Source: Bacteroidota bacterium
Lineage (GTDB): Bacteria; Bacteroidota; Bacteroidia; Bacteroidales; VadinHA17
Length of the DNA stretch: 64,000 nt
Assembly: GCA_003250475.1 (NCBI GenBank)
Contig: QKGI01000045.1
Span: forward strand, 16,312-80,311
Direction of reading: 5' to 3'
Shown: piece by piece, positions 16,964 to 26,372 of the stretch
Numbering within the stretch: position 1 is the first letter of the stretch
How the letters are laid out: every line of letters begins with the position of its first letter
The notes under the pieces: generated by a model
Seen by the model: the letters and a program-made list of their open reading frames with translations, nothing else
Databases searched by the model: none
Told to the model about the DNA's origin: nothing
Translations under genes and position numbers: made by a program

Positions 16964-18001
16964 ATGGCCCTGACGTTAAACAGACTTCCTGCCAGCGAAT
17001 TCCTCGGGCTCAGGGATACTCTTCCCGTTGTGGATGCCAGATCACCGGGAGAGTACGAACATGGCCATATTCCGAAAGCAGTCAATATTCCTCTCTTTAC
17101 TGACAGCCAGAGGGCGGAGGTTGGCACCCTGTATAAAAAAGAGGGTAACACCAGGGCTGTTATCCGTGGTATCGACCTGGCAGCTCCTTTCATGTCGGAA
17201 AAACTCGTCAGGGCACTGGAACTGGCTGCCGGAAAGCAATTGCTTGTGTACTGCTGGCGGGGAGGCATGAGGTCTGAGACCATGGCATGGCTCTTTTCCA
17301 CGGGTGGAATTACCCCTTTCATTCTTAATGGCGGCTATAAGTCATACAGGAACCATATCCTTGAAGAGCTTGGCAGGAAGAGGAAATACATCATCCTGGG
17401 AGGGCTTACGGGCAGCGGCAAAACAGAGATATTAAATCACCTGATGCATGAGGGAAGACAGGTCACTGACCTCGAATCCCTGGCTTCACACAAGGGATCT
17501 GCCTTTGGGGCCCTTGGACAACCACCACAGCCCTCTTCGGAACACTTTGCCAACCTGCTTTATGATGACCTTACCTCCAGGGATGATGATGCCGTTACAT
17601 GGCTTGAAGATGAAAGCCGTAACATAGGAACGGTTTTTATGCCTGACAACTTTTATGAACAGATGCAGGCAGCTCCGGTAATAGCTCTTATGATGAGTAT
17701 AGAGACCCGGATGCCGAGATTGATCAAGGAATATACAGCCTTTCCTGTTGAAAAGATAATAGCCTCGGTGATGAGGATCTCAAAAAGGCTGGGGGGAGAC
17801 AGGACGCGTGAGGCTATTGAAGCACTGAAGAGAGGTGATTACGGGACTGCGATAAGGATCACCCTGGAATACTATGACAAGTCATATAATTACGGTCTTT
17901 CAAAACGGCCGCCAGGGCAGGTGATATTTATCAATACAGACACTGATGACGTGGCTGTCAATGCGGCCCTGGTTGCCGCGGCAGCAGACCCGGCAGGTTG
18001 A
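16964..18001 (+). CDS. mnmH: tRNA 2-selenouridine synthase
   Basis: A 345-residue SelU/YbbB homologue that replaces sulfur by selenium (through a geranylated intermediate) in the wobble 2-thiouridine of tRNA-Lys, -Glu and -Gln. The N-terminal rhodanese domain has the active-site loop YCWRGGMRS with Cys97, and the P-loop domain has GGLTGSGKT (146-154) and FGALGQPPQPSSE. It uses selenophosphate, so a selD gene is expected elsewhere in the genome; none is in this window. It starts 4 bp after the hybrid sensor gene and ends 2 bp from the convergent U32 gene. Confidence 0.92.
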   Translation: MALTLNRLPASEFLGLRDTLPVVDARSPGEYEHGHIPKAVNIPLFTDSQRAEVGTLYKKEGNTRAVIRGIDLAAPFMSEKLVRALELAAGKQLLVYCWRGGMRSETMAWLFSTGGITPFILNGGYKSYRNHILEELGRKRKYIILGGLTGSGKTEILNHLMHEGRQVTDLESLASHKGSAFGALGQPPQPSSEHFANLLYDDLTSRDDDAVTWLEDESRNIGTVFMPDNFYEQMQAAPVIALMMSIETRMPRLIKEYTAFPVEKIIASVMRISKRLGGDRTREAIEALKRGDYGTAIRITLEYYDKSYNYGLSKRPPGQVIFINTDTDDVAVNAALVAAAADPAG

Positions 18002-18003
18002 TG

Positions 18004-19263
18004 TCAGGGTTTGGCCTGCGTTGAGACCTCAATAAGCCTGAATACCTTGTCAGACCGTCGCACAGGTCCGGATATCTTTACAGAGCAGAGTTCTCCCTTT
18101 GCCACGCCCTCAGCCTCATTCTCTGCAGCGTCTCTCAGCCCGGCAACGGTAAATTCCACCGTTCCTGTTGTGGGGCCTGAAAAGATCAGCTGATCACCTG
18201 TTTTCAGGGCGCCCGTCTCAAGTTTTATCTCAGCCACCCCGATCCTGCTGAAATAGTTTGTCACCCTTCCCAGGTATATTTTTCTCTTTGTGGCAGCAGA
18301 GCCGTACGTGGTGGTCCACTCACCCAGCCTCTGGCCAAGATAGTATCCGTCCCAGAACCCCCTGTTGAATACGGTCCTGAGGCGATTCATCCATTCTTCC
18401 GTCTTTTCACTGCCGAATGTTCCGTCGGCCACGGCGGCAGCTGCTTCCCCGTAGCATTGAGTGACTGTCTTGACATACTCTGCAGACCGTGCCCTGCCCT
18501 CAATCTTCAAAACACGTGCGCCGGAGTCAATTATCTGGTCGAGAAACCTGATGGTGCACAGGTCCTTTGGCGACATAATGTACTGGTTGTCAATATCAAG
18601 TTCATAACCCGTCTCCCTGTCTGTCACAGTATAACCTCTCCTGCAGGTCTGGTAACAATTACCCCTGTTTGCCGAGGCATTGTACTCATGGAGACTAAGG
18701 TAGCATTTGCCGGATATGGCCATGCACAGGGCGCCATGAACAAACATCTCAAGCCTTATCAGCTCCCCGCCGGGACCGCGTATGTCATCCTTAATGATGG
18801 TGTCATAAATCTTTTTTACCTGCTTCAGATCAAGTTCCCTCGAGAGTACCGCCACATCGGCCCATTGCGAGTAAAACCTCAGAGATTCTGCATTTGAAAT
18901 ATTGAGCTGGGTGGAGAGGTGTATCTCTATTCCGGACTCTTTTGCTGCGGTGATGGCTGCCTGGTCAGTTGCTATGACTGCCGAGATCCCTGCCTTCGCT
19001 GCGGCAGATACTATCTCTCTCATCTCGCTTATCTCCTCGTCATAGACAACGATGTTCAATGTCAGGTAGCTTTTGAGCCCGTTCTCCATGCACAGTGATG
19101 CAATGGCAGGCAGGTCGGCGGTGGTGAAGTTGTCCGAAGAACGGGCCCGCATGTTCAGTTTTTCAACACCGAAATAGACAGAATCGGCACCGCCCTGTAT
19201 CGCGGCACGAAGCGACTCCCACGAGCCTGCCGGGGCCATTATCTCTATGTCGCTTCTTTTCAT
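18004..19263 (-). CDS. U32 family peptidase-like tRNA hydroxylation protein (TrhP/YegQ-like)
   Basis: A 419-residue U32-family protein. The N-terminal TIM-barrel-like part begins IEIMAPAGSWESLRAAIQGGAD, and the signature block is near 170-215: HGALCMAISGKCYLS, then NRGNCYQTCRRGY, with four cysteines that bind an iron-sulfur cluster in this family. Related proteins (TrhP, RlhA) hydroxylate U34 in tRNA or C2501 in 23S rRNA, using prephenate-derived chemistry, rather than acting as peptidases. The C-terminal beta-barrel domain (about 325-410) fits TrhP. It is the last gene of a minus-strand unit pepE - asmA-like - kinase - this gene. Confidence 0.85.
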   Translation of the reverse strand: MKRSDIEIMAPAGSWESLRAAIQGGADSVYFGVEKLNMRARSSDNFTTADLPAIASLCMENGLKSYLTLNIVVYDEEISEMREIVSAAAKAGISAVIATDQAAITAAKESGIEIHLSTQLNISNAESLRFYSQWADVAVLSRELDLKQVKKIYDTIIKDDIRGPGGELIRLEMFVHGALCMAISGKCYLSLHEYNASANRGNCYQTCRRGYTVTDRETGYELDIDNQYIMSPKDLCTIRFLDQIIDSGARVLKIEGRARSAEYVKTVTQCYGEAAAAVADGTFGSEKTEEWMNRLRTVFNRGFWDGYYLGQRLGEWTTTYGSAATKRKIYLGRVTNYFSRIGVAEIKLETGALKTGDQLIFSGPTTGTVEFTVAGLRDAAENEAEGVAKGELCSVKISGPVRRSDKVFRLIEVSTQAKP

Positions 19264-19283
19264 TTCTTACTGTAAGTGGAATA

Positions 19284-20423
19284 TTACTTTTTCAGTATGA
19301 TGCGCATACAGCTTCCGTGTCCGGGCTCCGAGTGCATGACGAATATCTTCCCTTTATGGTATTCTTCAACTATTCTTTTCGAGAGAGACAAACCCAGCCC
19401 CCAGCCACGTTCCCTGGTAGTATAACCCGGCTTGAAGATTGTCTTAAAGTCTTTCCTCGGTATACCCTTCCCGTTATCTTCCACGTCTATAAATGCTTCG
19501 GCGGATGATTCTGAGAGTCTGACAGTTATCATTCCGCTTCCCTTCATTGCATCAGCTGAGTTTTTCACCAGGTTCTCGATGACCCATCCAAGAAGCACGG
19601 GGTTACATGAGACAGCCGAGCAGCCTGTTGTCTCATTGATTACCCTGAGCTCTATTGTAGATGCTATCCTCTTTCTCAGATACCCGGCTGTCGTTTCGGC
19701 CAGGGCCGGCAGATCGTCAGGCTGCAGCCTTGGCTTTGAGCCTATGAGAGAGAATCTCTCGGCAACCCGGCTCAGTCGTTCCACATCCGCCGGCAGTTCT
19801 TCTGCAATATCGGTACCAGGATACCTGCTGCTGATTATCTCGCTCCATGCTGAGAGTGATGATGTCGGTGTGCCCAGCTGGTGAGCCGTTTCCCTCGAGA
19901 GCCCCACCCATACCTGGTTCTGTTCTGCCATCCGGGAGGCACTGAAGGCCACATAGGCTACCACAATGAACAGAAGCATCACCGCCAGCTGTACATACGG
20001 ATATATCCTCAGCTGCCGGAGGATGGTGCTTTCCCTGTAGTAGAGGTAGTTGAATATCCCATTGGGTAGCTCCACCGTGATAGGGTCATTCCATTTCTCC
20101 ATGCGCTTGAGTTCACGTACCAGGGCCGTAGTGTCTGATGATATAGTGGGCGGCAGGTTCCGGTGAGAGATAATATTGTCTTCCTGGTCGATGAGTATGA
20201 CGGGAACGGTGGTATTGTCCTCAATGATGCTGAAGAGAAACTCAAAGTCATCTGAGGTGACAAGCCTCCTGGTGGCTTCAGCCCACTGCTCAGCCTTCTT
20301 GCGTTCCTCTTCCTTGAGCCTGTCAACAAGAGCATGAGTGTAAAACAGTGATCCGAGACCTATGAAAACTGCAAATATGAACAGCAGTATCTTCCAGAGC
20401 AGTCTTTTGCGGTAGATATTCAT
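19284..20423 (-). CDS. Membrane sensor histidine kinase
   Basis: A 379-residue sensor kinase with TM1 (about 9-30), an extracytoplasmic domain (about 31-140), TM2 (about 141-160) and a kinase core. The H-box is AHQLGTPTSSL with His181, a form common in Bacteroidota where LGTPTSSL replaces EIRTPL. The ATPase domain shows NLVKNSADAM (N-box), DNGKGIPRKDF (G1) and GWGLGLSLSKRIV (G2), so it should be active. No response regulator gene is adjacent, so it is an orphan. It lies 3 bp downstream of the AsmA-like gene and 20 bp upstream of the U32 gene on the same strand. Confidence 0.9.
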   Translation of the reverse strand: MNIYRKRLLWKILLFIFAVFIGLGSLFYTHALVDRLKEEERKKAEQWAEATRRLVTSDDFEFLFSIIEDNTTVPVILIDQEDNIISHRNLPPTISSDTTALVRELKRMEKWNDPITVELPNGIFNYLYYRESTILRQLRIYPYVQLAVMLLFIVVAYVAFSASRMAEQNQVWVGLSRETAHQLGTPTSSLSAWSEIISSRYPGTDIAEELPADVERLSRVAERFSLIGSKPRLQPDDLPALAETTAGYLRKRIASTIELRVINETTGCSAVSCNPVLLGWVIENLVKNSADAMKGSGMITVRLSESSAEAFIDVEDNGKGIPRKDFKTIFKPGYTTRERGWGLGLSLSKRIVEEYHKGKIFVMHSEPGHGSCMRIILKK

Positions 20424-20426
20424 GGG

Positions 20427-23036
20427 CTATTTTTTCTTTTTGAGGATGATACGGAAAGGACTCTCCTTCACCTCGTCCTGTTTGTTTTCCGGTAGAGGCA
20501 CCTGCTCCTTGCCCTCCTCCCAGGTGACTGTGAATTTAGGCTTGTTCTCTGCCGGCCTGACCCTTGTGGTATCTGCCCTGTACCACCCGTATTCCTCGTT
20601 CAGAATCCCCTTCAGGGTCTGCTTTTCAATAGCTATATCGGTTTTTATGTTGTCCTGGGCCTGCCCGAAATCATATTTAACATCCGTTTTTCCATTGGCA
20701 CATACTATTTTGAGCGGCACGGTGGCTTTCCCGGAGCCGTCTACCTCTACCTGCCCGAACTGGCTTACCCCCCTGTTTTTTTCTCTGGCCTTCCGGCTGA
20801 GAACCTCGGAGAGAAGAAGACGTACATGATATGAATAGTCGCCGCCTAGACCATGTGTTCCGTATACTGTGAAATTTACCGCAGACGAGTTGATCAGCAT
20901 TTTTGGGACAGAAACAGTTTCACCTTTGATAAACAGGTCGTTCTCCAACCTTGAGAAGCTGATGTTGTTAAGCTCGTCGAGGTCAAGATATGAAGAGAGG
21001 ATTTCAACCGGGGCAAAGCTTACCAGCTTGCCGTCATTAATTATCAGGTGTGCTTCGGCAACCATTGCTCTCCTGTCGATCTTTAAGCTGTCGTCAAGAG
21101 GGGAGAGAAGAGTCATGCTGCCTGTCATGCTGCCATGAAGGTTGTCACTATCGATGAAATCCTGGCCGAAATTATGGAAGTCTTTAAATGCCCTGTTAAT
21201 ATCTATGCCAGTGACATCAAGTGTTGCCCTTGTAATAAACCCCGTCTCCTTCTGTTTCCCAATCATAAACTCACCAGCCAGAAGGCCGTCAAGTCCTTTG
21301 GCAGCGATATTCCTGAAGGTGATAACATATGGCTTATAGTCGAGGGTGCTGCTGAAATCAGATGCCCTGAAATCGTTGAATATAAGACTGTCTATTGTCA
21401 CATTCACTTCTGCAGTGACATCAGAAGGGAAAAGGTTCAATATGTGATTGCCCTCCTTCAGGGTGTCATTCCTGTTGCCCGTGAAAGCCGATGTGACAAA
21501 CCTGTCAGCTTTTACATCTCCTGATATATCAAGTATCTCCGGCTTTCCTGCAGCCCATGGGGTAAAGTTCCTCATTACCGTGTTCAGCGTAAAATGCTGG
21601 CCACCGTAAGTGAATGAAAGACTGTCCGCTATAATGTCATTACTTATTTTCAGCGATCCGTTTACGTCTGACACCACAAAGCCATTTCCGGCTACCGAAA
21701 TGCCGAACTCCCTGAAAATAAATGAAATATCCGGTTTAAGCATTGGCAATGCCGATGCAAACTTCATATCCTCAGGCAGCGTGCCTGATAATCGGATACT
21801 GCCTGACACTGACCCGGTCTGATCATGAATATTACCGGGGGTCATGATCCTTCCAAGGTCATCAAAGTCGATATCACCGTCAAGGGCGAGGGTGATATGC
21901 GGCCTGACCAGGTTATTAAGCATGAATGAGCCTTTAATTGATGCAGAGCCATAGGTGGCATTAAGATTGTCGACGGTGCAGCTGAAGGTCTCGGCCGAGT
22001 TTAGTTCCCCGTTGGTAAGTCCGCCCCTGAACCCGAGATTGTTAACCCTGAACCCGCTGCCCTGATGACTCATCTTTCCACCGGAAAGATCATAGGAGAG
22101 ATCTATGTGCGGTTTACCTGCCCTGCCATATGCCCCGGTAATATCGCACCTGACATCTGTGATGCCGGTGGGAGTTAAGTTTCCTGTCACCGATCTCCAT
22201 CTTTCAGGGAGAAGGGAGATAACAGAAGCGATGTTTATCTTTTTCCCTTCAATTGCCAGGTTGAGGGATGATGATGAATAATTGATATTCCCGTCGACAT
22301 CAAATTTCAGATCTGCTATCTGCAGAGAACCCTTTGCCACAGAGAGCGAGCTGGCGGATTTCCGTAGCCTGACCTCTGCATTTACGGGTATTGCCCTGAA
22401 AGTCAAGTTGTTAATATTAACAGAGTCAATTGCGGCACTTACTGTGGTATTCAGGTATATACCGGTGCTGAATATCTCACCACCGAGGGATGCCTGGCTG
22501 ATATTCCCCGATATCCGTAATCCGGAGCTTCTGTCATGCCAGACGGTTTTAACATTAACAGCGCTGATGTTTCTGAGCCTGACATTCCGGCCACCGCCCC
22601 CGGTCTTCCTGAAGACCTCGTAGTTGATATCGCCTCTTCTGTCGGTCAGCAGTGTCACCTCTCCGTCTCTCGCTGTAATGGACCGCACGGCCACCGTTCC
22701 TGTCAGCAATGAGGGAAGCGATACGGCAAGGGAGAGTGAGGAGGCATACATCAGGGTGTCTGTGGTCTCTCTCCCGAATTGTGTTTTGTCATAAAAGGGA
22801 GACGGCTCAAGAAGAAGATTGCTGAACCTGACAGTGATATTGGGGAAGGATTCAAAAACGGACACTCTCATATTCCCGTAGGAAATACGGGTGTTGATGC
22901 TTTCATTTACCTTTTTTATAAGAGCGGTGGTGATCTTCTCCTGCCTGGCAGATGCATAAACCGTAAGCAAAATTATTGCTGCCAGCAGTATGCTGCCTGT
23001 GAACAGAATGATTTTCCCTGCCTGTCTCATAATCAT
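20427..23036 (-). CDS. AsmA-like envelope protein
   Basis: An 869-residue protein with one N-terminal membrane anchor (about 8-27) and a long, beta-rich periplasmic part. The opening after the anchor, ITTALIKKVNESINTRISYG and FPNITVRFSNLLLEPSPF, and the tail with the repeated NISFSRLENDLFIKGETVSVPKMLINS type pattern match the AsmA/TamB superfamily. In characterised members this forms a groove that moves phospholipids between the two membranes. The protein ends in a basic KKKK tail. A slightly shorter start at Met3 (23030) is possible. It lies between pepE (15 bp) and the histidine kinase (3 bp). Confidence 0.82.
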   Translation of the reverse strand: MIMRQAGKIILFTGSILLAAIILLTVYASARQEKITTALIKKVNESINTRISYGNMRVSVFESFPNITVRFSNLLLEPSPFYDKTQFGRETTDTLMYASSLSLAVSLPSLLTGTVAVRSITARDGEVTLLTDRRGDINYEVFRKTGGGGRNVRLRNISAVNVKTVWHDRSSGLRISGNISQASLGGEIFSTGIYLNTTVSAAIDSVNINNLTFRAIPVNAEVRLRKSASSLSVAKGSLQIADLKFDVDGNINYSSSSLNLAIEGKKINIASVISLLPERWRSVTGNLTPTGITDVRCDITGAYGRAGKPHIDLSYDLSGGKMSHQGSGFRVNNLGFRGGLTNGELNSAETFSCTVDNLNATYGSASIKGSFMLNNLVRPHITLALDGDIDFDDLGRIMTPGNIHDQTGSVSGSIRLSGTLPEDMKFASALPMLKPDISFIFREFGISVAGNGFVVSDVNGSLKISNDIIADSLSFTYGGQHFTLNTVMRNFTPWAAGKPEILDISGDVKADRFVTSAFTGNRNDTLKEGNHILNLFPSDVTAEVNVTIDSLIFNDFRASDFSSTLDYKPYVITFRNIAAKGLDGLLAGEFMIGKQKETGFITRATLDVTGIDINRAFKDFHNFGQDFIDSDNLHGSMTGSMTLLSPLDDSLKIDRRAMVAEAHLIINDGKLVSFAPVEILSSYLDLDELNNISFSRLENDLFIKGETVSVPKMLINSSAVNFTVYGTHGLGGDYSYHVRLLLSEVLSRKAREKNRGVSQFGQVEVDGSGKATVPLKIVCANGKTDVKYDFGQAQDNIKTDIAIEKQTLKGILNEEYGWYRADTTRVRPAENKPKFTVTWEEGKEQVPLPENKQDEVKESPFRIILKKKK

Positions 23037-23051
23037 GGCCGGATAAGACCC

Positions 23052-23771
23052 TTACCTCTTCTTTTTGCCGAGCAGGAAAGAGAGATCACTTCCCGGAGCG
23101 ACCTCCAGAGGTTCGTTACCGTACCTGAAGATTCGGGCGTTTCTCGGTCCTGTCAGTGAAAGTTTCCCTCCTTCGAGATGGAACATTGTTCCCTCCCGGA
23201 GCCCTGCAACAAAGACATCCCTGTTTACCTCTATGAACTCCTCTATTCTCTGTTCACGGGTCTCTCCGGCATGGCCTGCCGGGTTGGCATCGAGATAATG
23301 AGGATTTATCTGGAAAGGGATGAGCCCGAAGGCCCTGAATGAGGAGGGAGCCGTAACGGGCATGTCATTGGTAGTCATTATTGTAGGAGAGGCAACATTA
23401 GAGCCTGCACTCCATCCGATATAAGGAGTACCACCCAGGACCTTTTTTCTGATGGGAGCAATCAGCTTTTTATCTCTGAGGCACTTGAGCAACATCCATG
23501 TGTTACCGCCACCGACAACAATTGCCGGAGCCTCCAGGATGGCCGCGACAGGATCGCCGAAGTGATGGATTGAAACAACATCATGCCCCACTTCGCTGAA
23601 CCGTGTCCTTACCTTTTCTTCATATTCATCATAGGAGAATGTCACAGCAGCATACGGGATAAAAAGAGCCCTGACCCTGTTGGTGCCGAGGAAATTACGG
23701 ATATTGTTCTTCGGGTAGTCAAGGTATGCCTCTCCGGCGTTGGTCGAATTACTGATAAGAAGAAGTCTCAT
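23052..23771 (-). CDS. pepE: Dipeptidase E (S51 alpha-aspartyl dipeptidase)
   Basis: A 239-residue cytoplasmic peptidase that cleaves Asp-X dipeptides. The nucleophile elbow GWSAGSN places Ser121 in the same position as Ser120 of the Salmonella enzyme, with Asp136 and His158 completing the triad. The VGGGNTW motif upstream is also conserved. Its length matches the family. It is the promoter-proximal gene of a four-gene minus-strand unit with the AsmA-like protein, a kinase and the U32 protein. Confidence 0.94.
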   Translation of the reverse strand: MRLLLISNSTNAGEAYLDYPKNNIRNFLGTNRVRALFIPYAAVTFSYDEYEEKVRTRFSEVGHDVVSIHHFGDPVAAILEAPAIVVGGGNTWMLLKCLRDKKLIAPIRKKVLGGTPYIGWSAGSNVASPTIMTTNDMPVTAPSSFRAFGLIPFQINPHYLDANPAGHAGETREQRIEEFIEVNRDVFVAGLREGTMFHLEGGKLSLTGPRNARIFRYGNEPLEVAPGSDLSFLLGKKKR

Positions 23772-23835
23772 TTTATTTCTGTTTCATGGTTTGTCATCTA
23801 ACACTCTGCCATCCTGATCTGTCGGCTCAAAGATA

Positions 23836-23874
23836 AATAAAAAAGAGAGGGTATTTATTTGAAATACCCTCTCT
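23836..23874 (-). terminator. Rho-independent terminator after the outer-membrane barrel gene
   Basis: On the minus strand a perfect 13-bp stem (positions 23844-23856 with 23862-23874), a 5-nt loop and a T-rich run (TTTTATTTATC). It lies 26 bp after the stop of the barrel gene and closes the sigma-factor module. Confidence 0.9.
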
Positions 23875-23899
23875 GTTGGTGACCTGAACTCTGTACTTG

Positions 23900-24889
23900 T
23901 CAGTCGTTGAAGGTCAGAGCCACACCAACCTCAAACGGATAAAGTTCAGGACCTTTCCCTTTTTCGAACATCTGTGACAGATAACATGTTCCGTACACCT
24001 GCACCATCTCATATCCTGCCCTGGCCGTGACACCCCATCTCAGGACGTTAAGATTAAAATCACTACGGTTTTTATCTTTCTGTTTTCCGTCGTCATAATA
24101 TACAACCTTGGTATGTGACCCTAGTTTTACGGCTCCGATTACTCCGGCTCCCAGGTTTATTGTATTACTGTAGGAGACAGGTATCTGTGCTTCTAGTATC
24201 ACAGGAAGGACTCCGTAGACCGTTGCCAGCTTGCTTTTATCGTACTGGATGCCCTCCGGCGGATATACAGGAGTTACTATGCCTCCGCCATCCACGGCTA
24301 TTGAGTTGTTGCCTTCAAAACGGTAATTGTTAAAATTCAGGCCCAGGGCGGTCACCAGGCCGAAATGACGCGAAATCCCAAGATTCACTGCCGGCATGAT
24401 AAAATTGAAACTGGTTGATTTTGCCGTGTTAAGGTCAAGATAACCATCAACCGGGTAACTGTTCTGGCCCCACTTATCTGTCGAATAATTATTATAACCG
24501 AATTCAAAACCGCCGAGGTGTCCCTTGAAACGCCTTCCCGGGGACTTCGTTTTGTTCGTCTCCTCACAATTCTCAAACACGATTTTGGTATCAGGATCCT
24601 CGGATATGATCTTTACGGCTTTATTCCCGATTCTGATCACGGTTTCATCACCGGTATCTTCAAGATCAATGATCTCTTCGGCTTCTGACATCTCAGGGTC
24701 AGGATCTTCGATCTCAGTCATTATTGCAATCTCCTCCTCCAATACGGCAGTATCAGGAAGTGTGGCTGTTTCAGCCTGCTGTTCAAGTTTTTCAAGTTGA
24801 TTGAGTTTTTCTTCCTTTTCTTTTTCCTGGGCCTGTGCAGGAATTACTAGAGCAAGGATAACAGTAAGAGTCAGTAATATTCTTTTCAT
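23900..24889 (-). CDS. Outer membrane beta-barrel protein of the ECF sigma module
   Basis: A 329-residue exported protein. A signal peptide (about 1-20, ending IPAQAQ) is followed by an acidic, Glu-rich coiled stretch (about 20-110) and then a beta-barrel-like region of about 200 residues with alternating hydrophobic strands. Strand-like segments include FEFGYNNYSTD, FNFIMPAVNLGIS and the terminal VGVALTFND. I do not recognise a specific family beyond porin-like PorT-type barrels. The ATG at 24889 is used because it precedes the signal peptide and because the ECF-type promoter at 24920-24946 lies upstream of it but inside the longer reading frame. It is the probable output of the adjacent sigma factor. 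Confidence 0.75.
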   Translation of the reverse strand: MKRILLTLTVILALVIPAQAQEKEKEEKLNQLEKLEQQAETATLPDTAVLEEEIAIMTEIEDPDPEMSEAEEIIDLEDTGDETVIRIGNKAVKIISEDPDTKIVFENCEETNKTKSPGRRFKGHLGGFEFGYNNYSTDKWGQNSYPVDGYLDLNTAKSTSFNFIMPAVNLGISRHFGLVTALGLNFNNYRFEGNNSIAVDGGGIVTPVYPPEGIQYDKSKLATVYGVLPVILEAQIPVSYSNTINLGAGVIGAVKLGSHTKVVYYDDGKQKDKNRSDFNLNVLRWGVTARAGYEMVQVYGTCYLSQMFEKGKGPELYPFEVGVALTFND

Positions 24890-24919
24890 GGCAAATACTT
24901 GTTTGTTGTTTATTACCCG

Positions 24920-24946
24920 GACGATCAGGGATGGCAAAAAGTTACA
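24920..24946 (-). promoter_or_regulatory. ECF-type promoter of the outer-membrane barrel gene
   Basis: On the minus strand: TGTAAC, 13 bp, TGATCGTC. This equals a GTAAC -35 and a CGTC -10 separated by 17 bp, the classical ECF sigma architecture. The identical arrangement is found upstream of the sigma gene itself (26373-26399). The -10 lies 30 bp before the ATG at 24889, and the -35 lies just after the stop codon of the anti-sigma gene. Confidence 0.7.
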
Positions 24947-24947
24947 G

Positions 24948-25865
24948 TCAGCGTGAAGATTTATTCACAGGGGCTGAAAATGAAAGAAGGGAGGAATTGA
25001 AATTAACCGATAAGGGTTCACCTGCCGCATCGCTTACCTTCCGCAGCTCCATATCCCATCCGAGAACGGTATTGAGACCATTGACGCATGCATTAGCCAC
25101 GCTGTATCCGTTGACCTTCTTCTCATCTTTTGTCACGGCTTTTGCCAGGAAGACAATGCCCTTTGCTATCCAGTTTGTCTCATCTTCCTGAACAGCCTGG
25201 TTACGGATGTTGTTAAGCCTTGTCGCGGCAAGTTCCCGCGCAGGCAGTTCGGCAATCAGGCCCGGGCCTGCCGCCCTCTGTATGAGATCTATAGGGACGG
25301 CGCGCGGTGTTTCCGTCGCTGCAATGACCGGCTGGTGATCCGCTTTCCCAATATCCGGGTCCGGGTCTGTAATGACTTCTGATACGGCCATCCTGCGCTC
25401 CATGGTAATAGGTGAAGCAGCCGGGACAGTAAGTTCTGTCATCACAGCCACCTCATGCAAGCTGACAGGCAGCCTGCCTGCCGTATTGCGTATGGCAGCA
25501 GGTCCCGCAAGGATAAAGGCAACCAGTACAGCCGCAGCGGCAAGGACGGGGATTATACTGCGTCTCAGGGTCAAATTGACCGCCGAATGTCTCAGGGCTT
25601 TTTTGCTGCCATTCCATGTGTCGTTACAGGGGATGAGCCGTATGTTCCTGAAGCTTTCTGCCCGCGCCTTTCTTGACGGTGAAGAGGTAAATATCTGATC
25701 CAGTTCTTCAAGTGCATTGTTATCAAGAGCGTCTTCCACCCAGGCGGCAGCGAGAAGGTCAAACTGTTCATCGGAAAGATCTTCCGGCCTCCGCAGCAGT
25801 TTTTCCTGTAAAGGAAGCCTGTCACCCAACGGTGTCAGGCGGGGCGAATCATCTGTTTCTCTCAT
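24948..25865 (-). CDS. Putative membrane anti-sigma factor
   Basis: A 305-residue protein encoded directly after the ECF sigma gene; its ATG overlaps the sigma stop codon as ATGA (a start 6 bp earlier is also open). The N-terminal cytoplasmic part (about 1-100) contains DLSDEQFDLLAAAWVEDAL, a helical segment like those of anti-sigma N-domains. One TM helix is at about 105-128 and a periplasmic domain of about 175 residues follows. No HxxxCxxC zinc motif is present. I infer the anti-sigma role from topology and coupling, not from sequence similarity. The C-terminal domain, with ELPARELAATRLNNIRN and a basic region, is not recognised. Confidence 0.7.
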   Translation of the reverse strand: MRETDDSPRLTPLGDRLPLQEKLLRRPEDLSDEQFDLLAAAWVEDALDNNALEELDQIFTSSPSRKARAESFRNIRLIPCNDTWNGSKKALRHSAVNLTLRRSIIPVLAAAAVLVAFILAGPAAIRNTAGRLPVSLHEVAVMTELTVPAASPITMERRMAVSEVITDPDPDIGKADHQPVIAATETPRAVPIDLIQRAAGPGLIAELPARELAATRLNNIRNQAVQEDETNWIAKGIVFLAKAVTKDEKKVNGYSVANACVNGLNTVLGWDMELRKVSDAAGEPLSVNFNSSLLSFSAPVNKSSR

Positions 25866-26347
25866 TGCCATACCGATATCTTTTCGAGGTAATTTCTCAG
25901 AGACACCCTTCCCCTGAATATATACGTTTTGACCTGCGCTTCCGTCAGGCCGGCAATGTCAGCTATCTCGCGATAGCTGTATCCTTCATAATCACGTAGC
26001 AGAATAACAGACCTCTGAACCGGGGGAAGCATCGCCAGGGCCCTGTGCAACACCTCGTTCAGGTCATTGCTCCGCTCATCGGCAAAAAGAGAACTGTCAT
26101 CATAATACTCAACGTCAACAAGCCTCGAGTCCTTTCTGATCACATCAATCATCCTGTTGTAGGCAGATGTGAAAAGCCATGACCTTACCGCTGAATATTC
26201 GATCTCGGTGACGCACCGCCAGAGCTTCTCATAAGTATCCTGTACAATATCGTCAGCACGATGACTGTCCTTTATGCTCCGGTAAATAAACCGGTACACG
26301 TGGTCACCAAACTCTTTTACAGCGTTATTATACTCCTTTACGGTCAT
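25862..26347 (-). CDS. ECF-family RNA polymerase sigma factor
   Basis: A 161-residue extracytoplasmic-function (sigma-70 family) factor. Region 2 covers about 8-75, with DIVQDTYEKLWR and the -10 recognition helix SWLFTSAYNRMID; region 4 covers about 100-155, with LPPVQRSVILLRDYEGYSYREIA and the HTH TEAQVKTYIFRGR. There is no region 1 or 3. It is the first gene of a unit with a membrane anti-sigma and an outer-membrane barrel. A GTAAC-N17-CGTC promoter 26 bp upstream suggests autoregulation. Confidence 0.95.
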   Translation of the reverse strand: MTVKEYNNAVKEFGDHVYRFIYRSIKDSHRADDIVQDTYEKLWRCVTEIEYSAVRSWLFTSAYNRMIDVIRKDSRLVDVEYYDDSSLFADERSNDLNEVLHRALAMLPPVQRSVILLRDYEGYSYREIADIAGLTEAQVKTYIFRGRVSLRNYLEKISVWQ

Positions 26348-26372
26348 CCTGTCAATGCACTGACATTACAAA

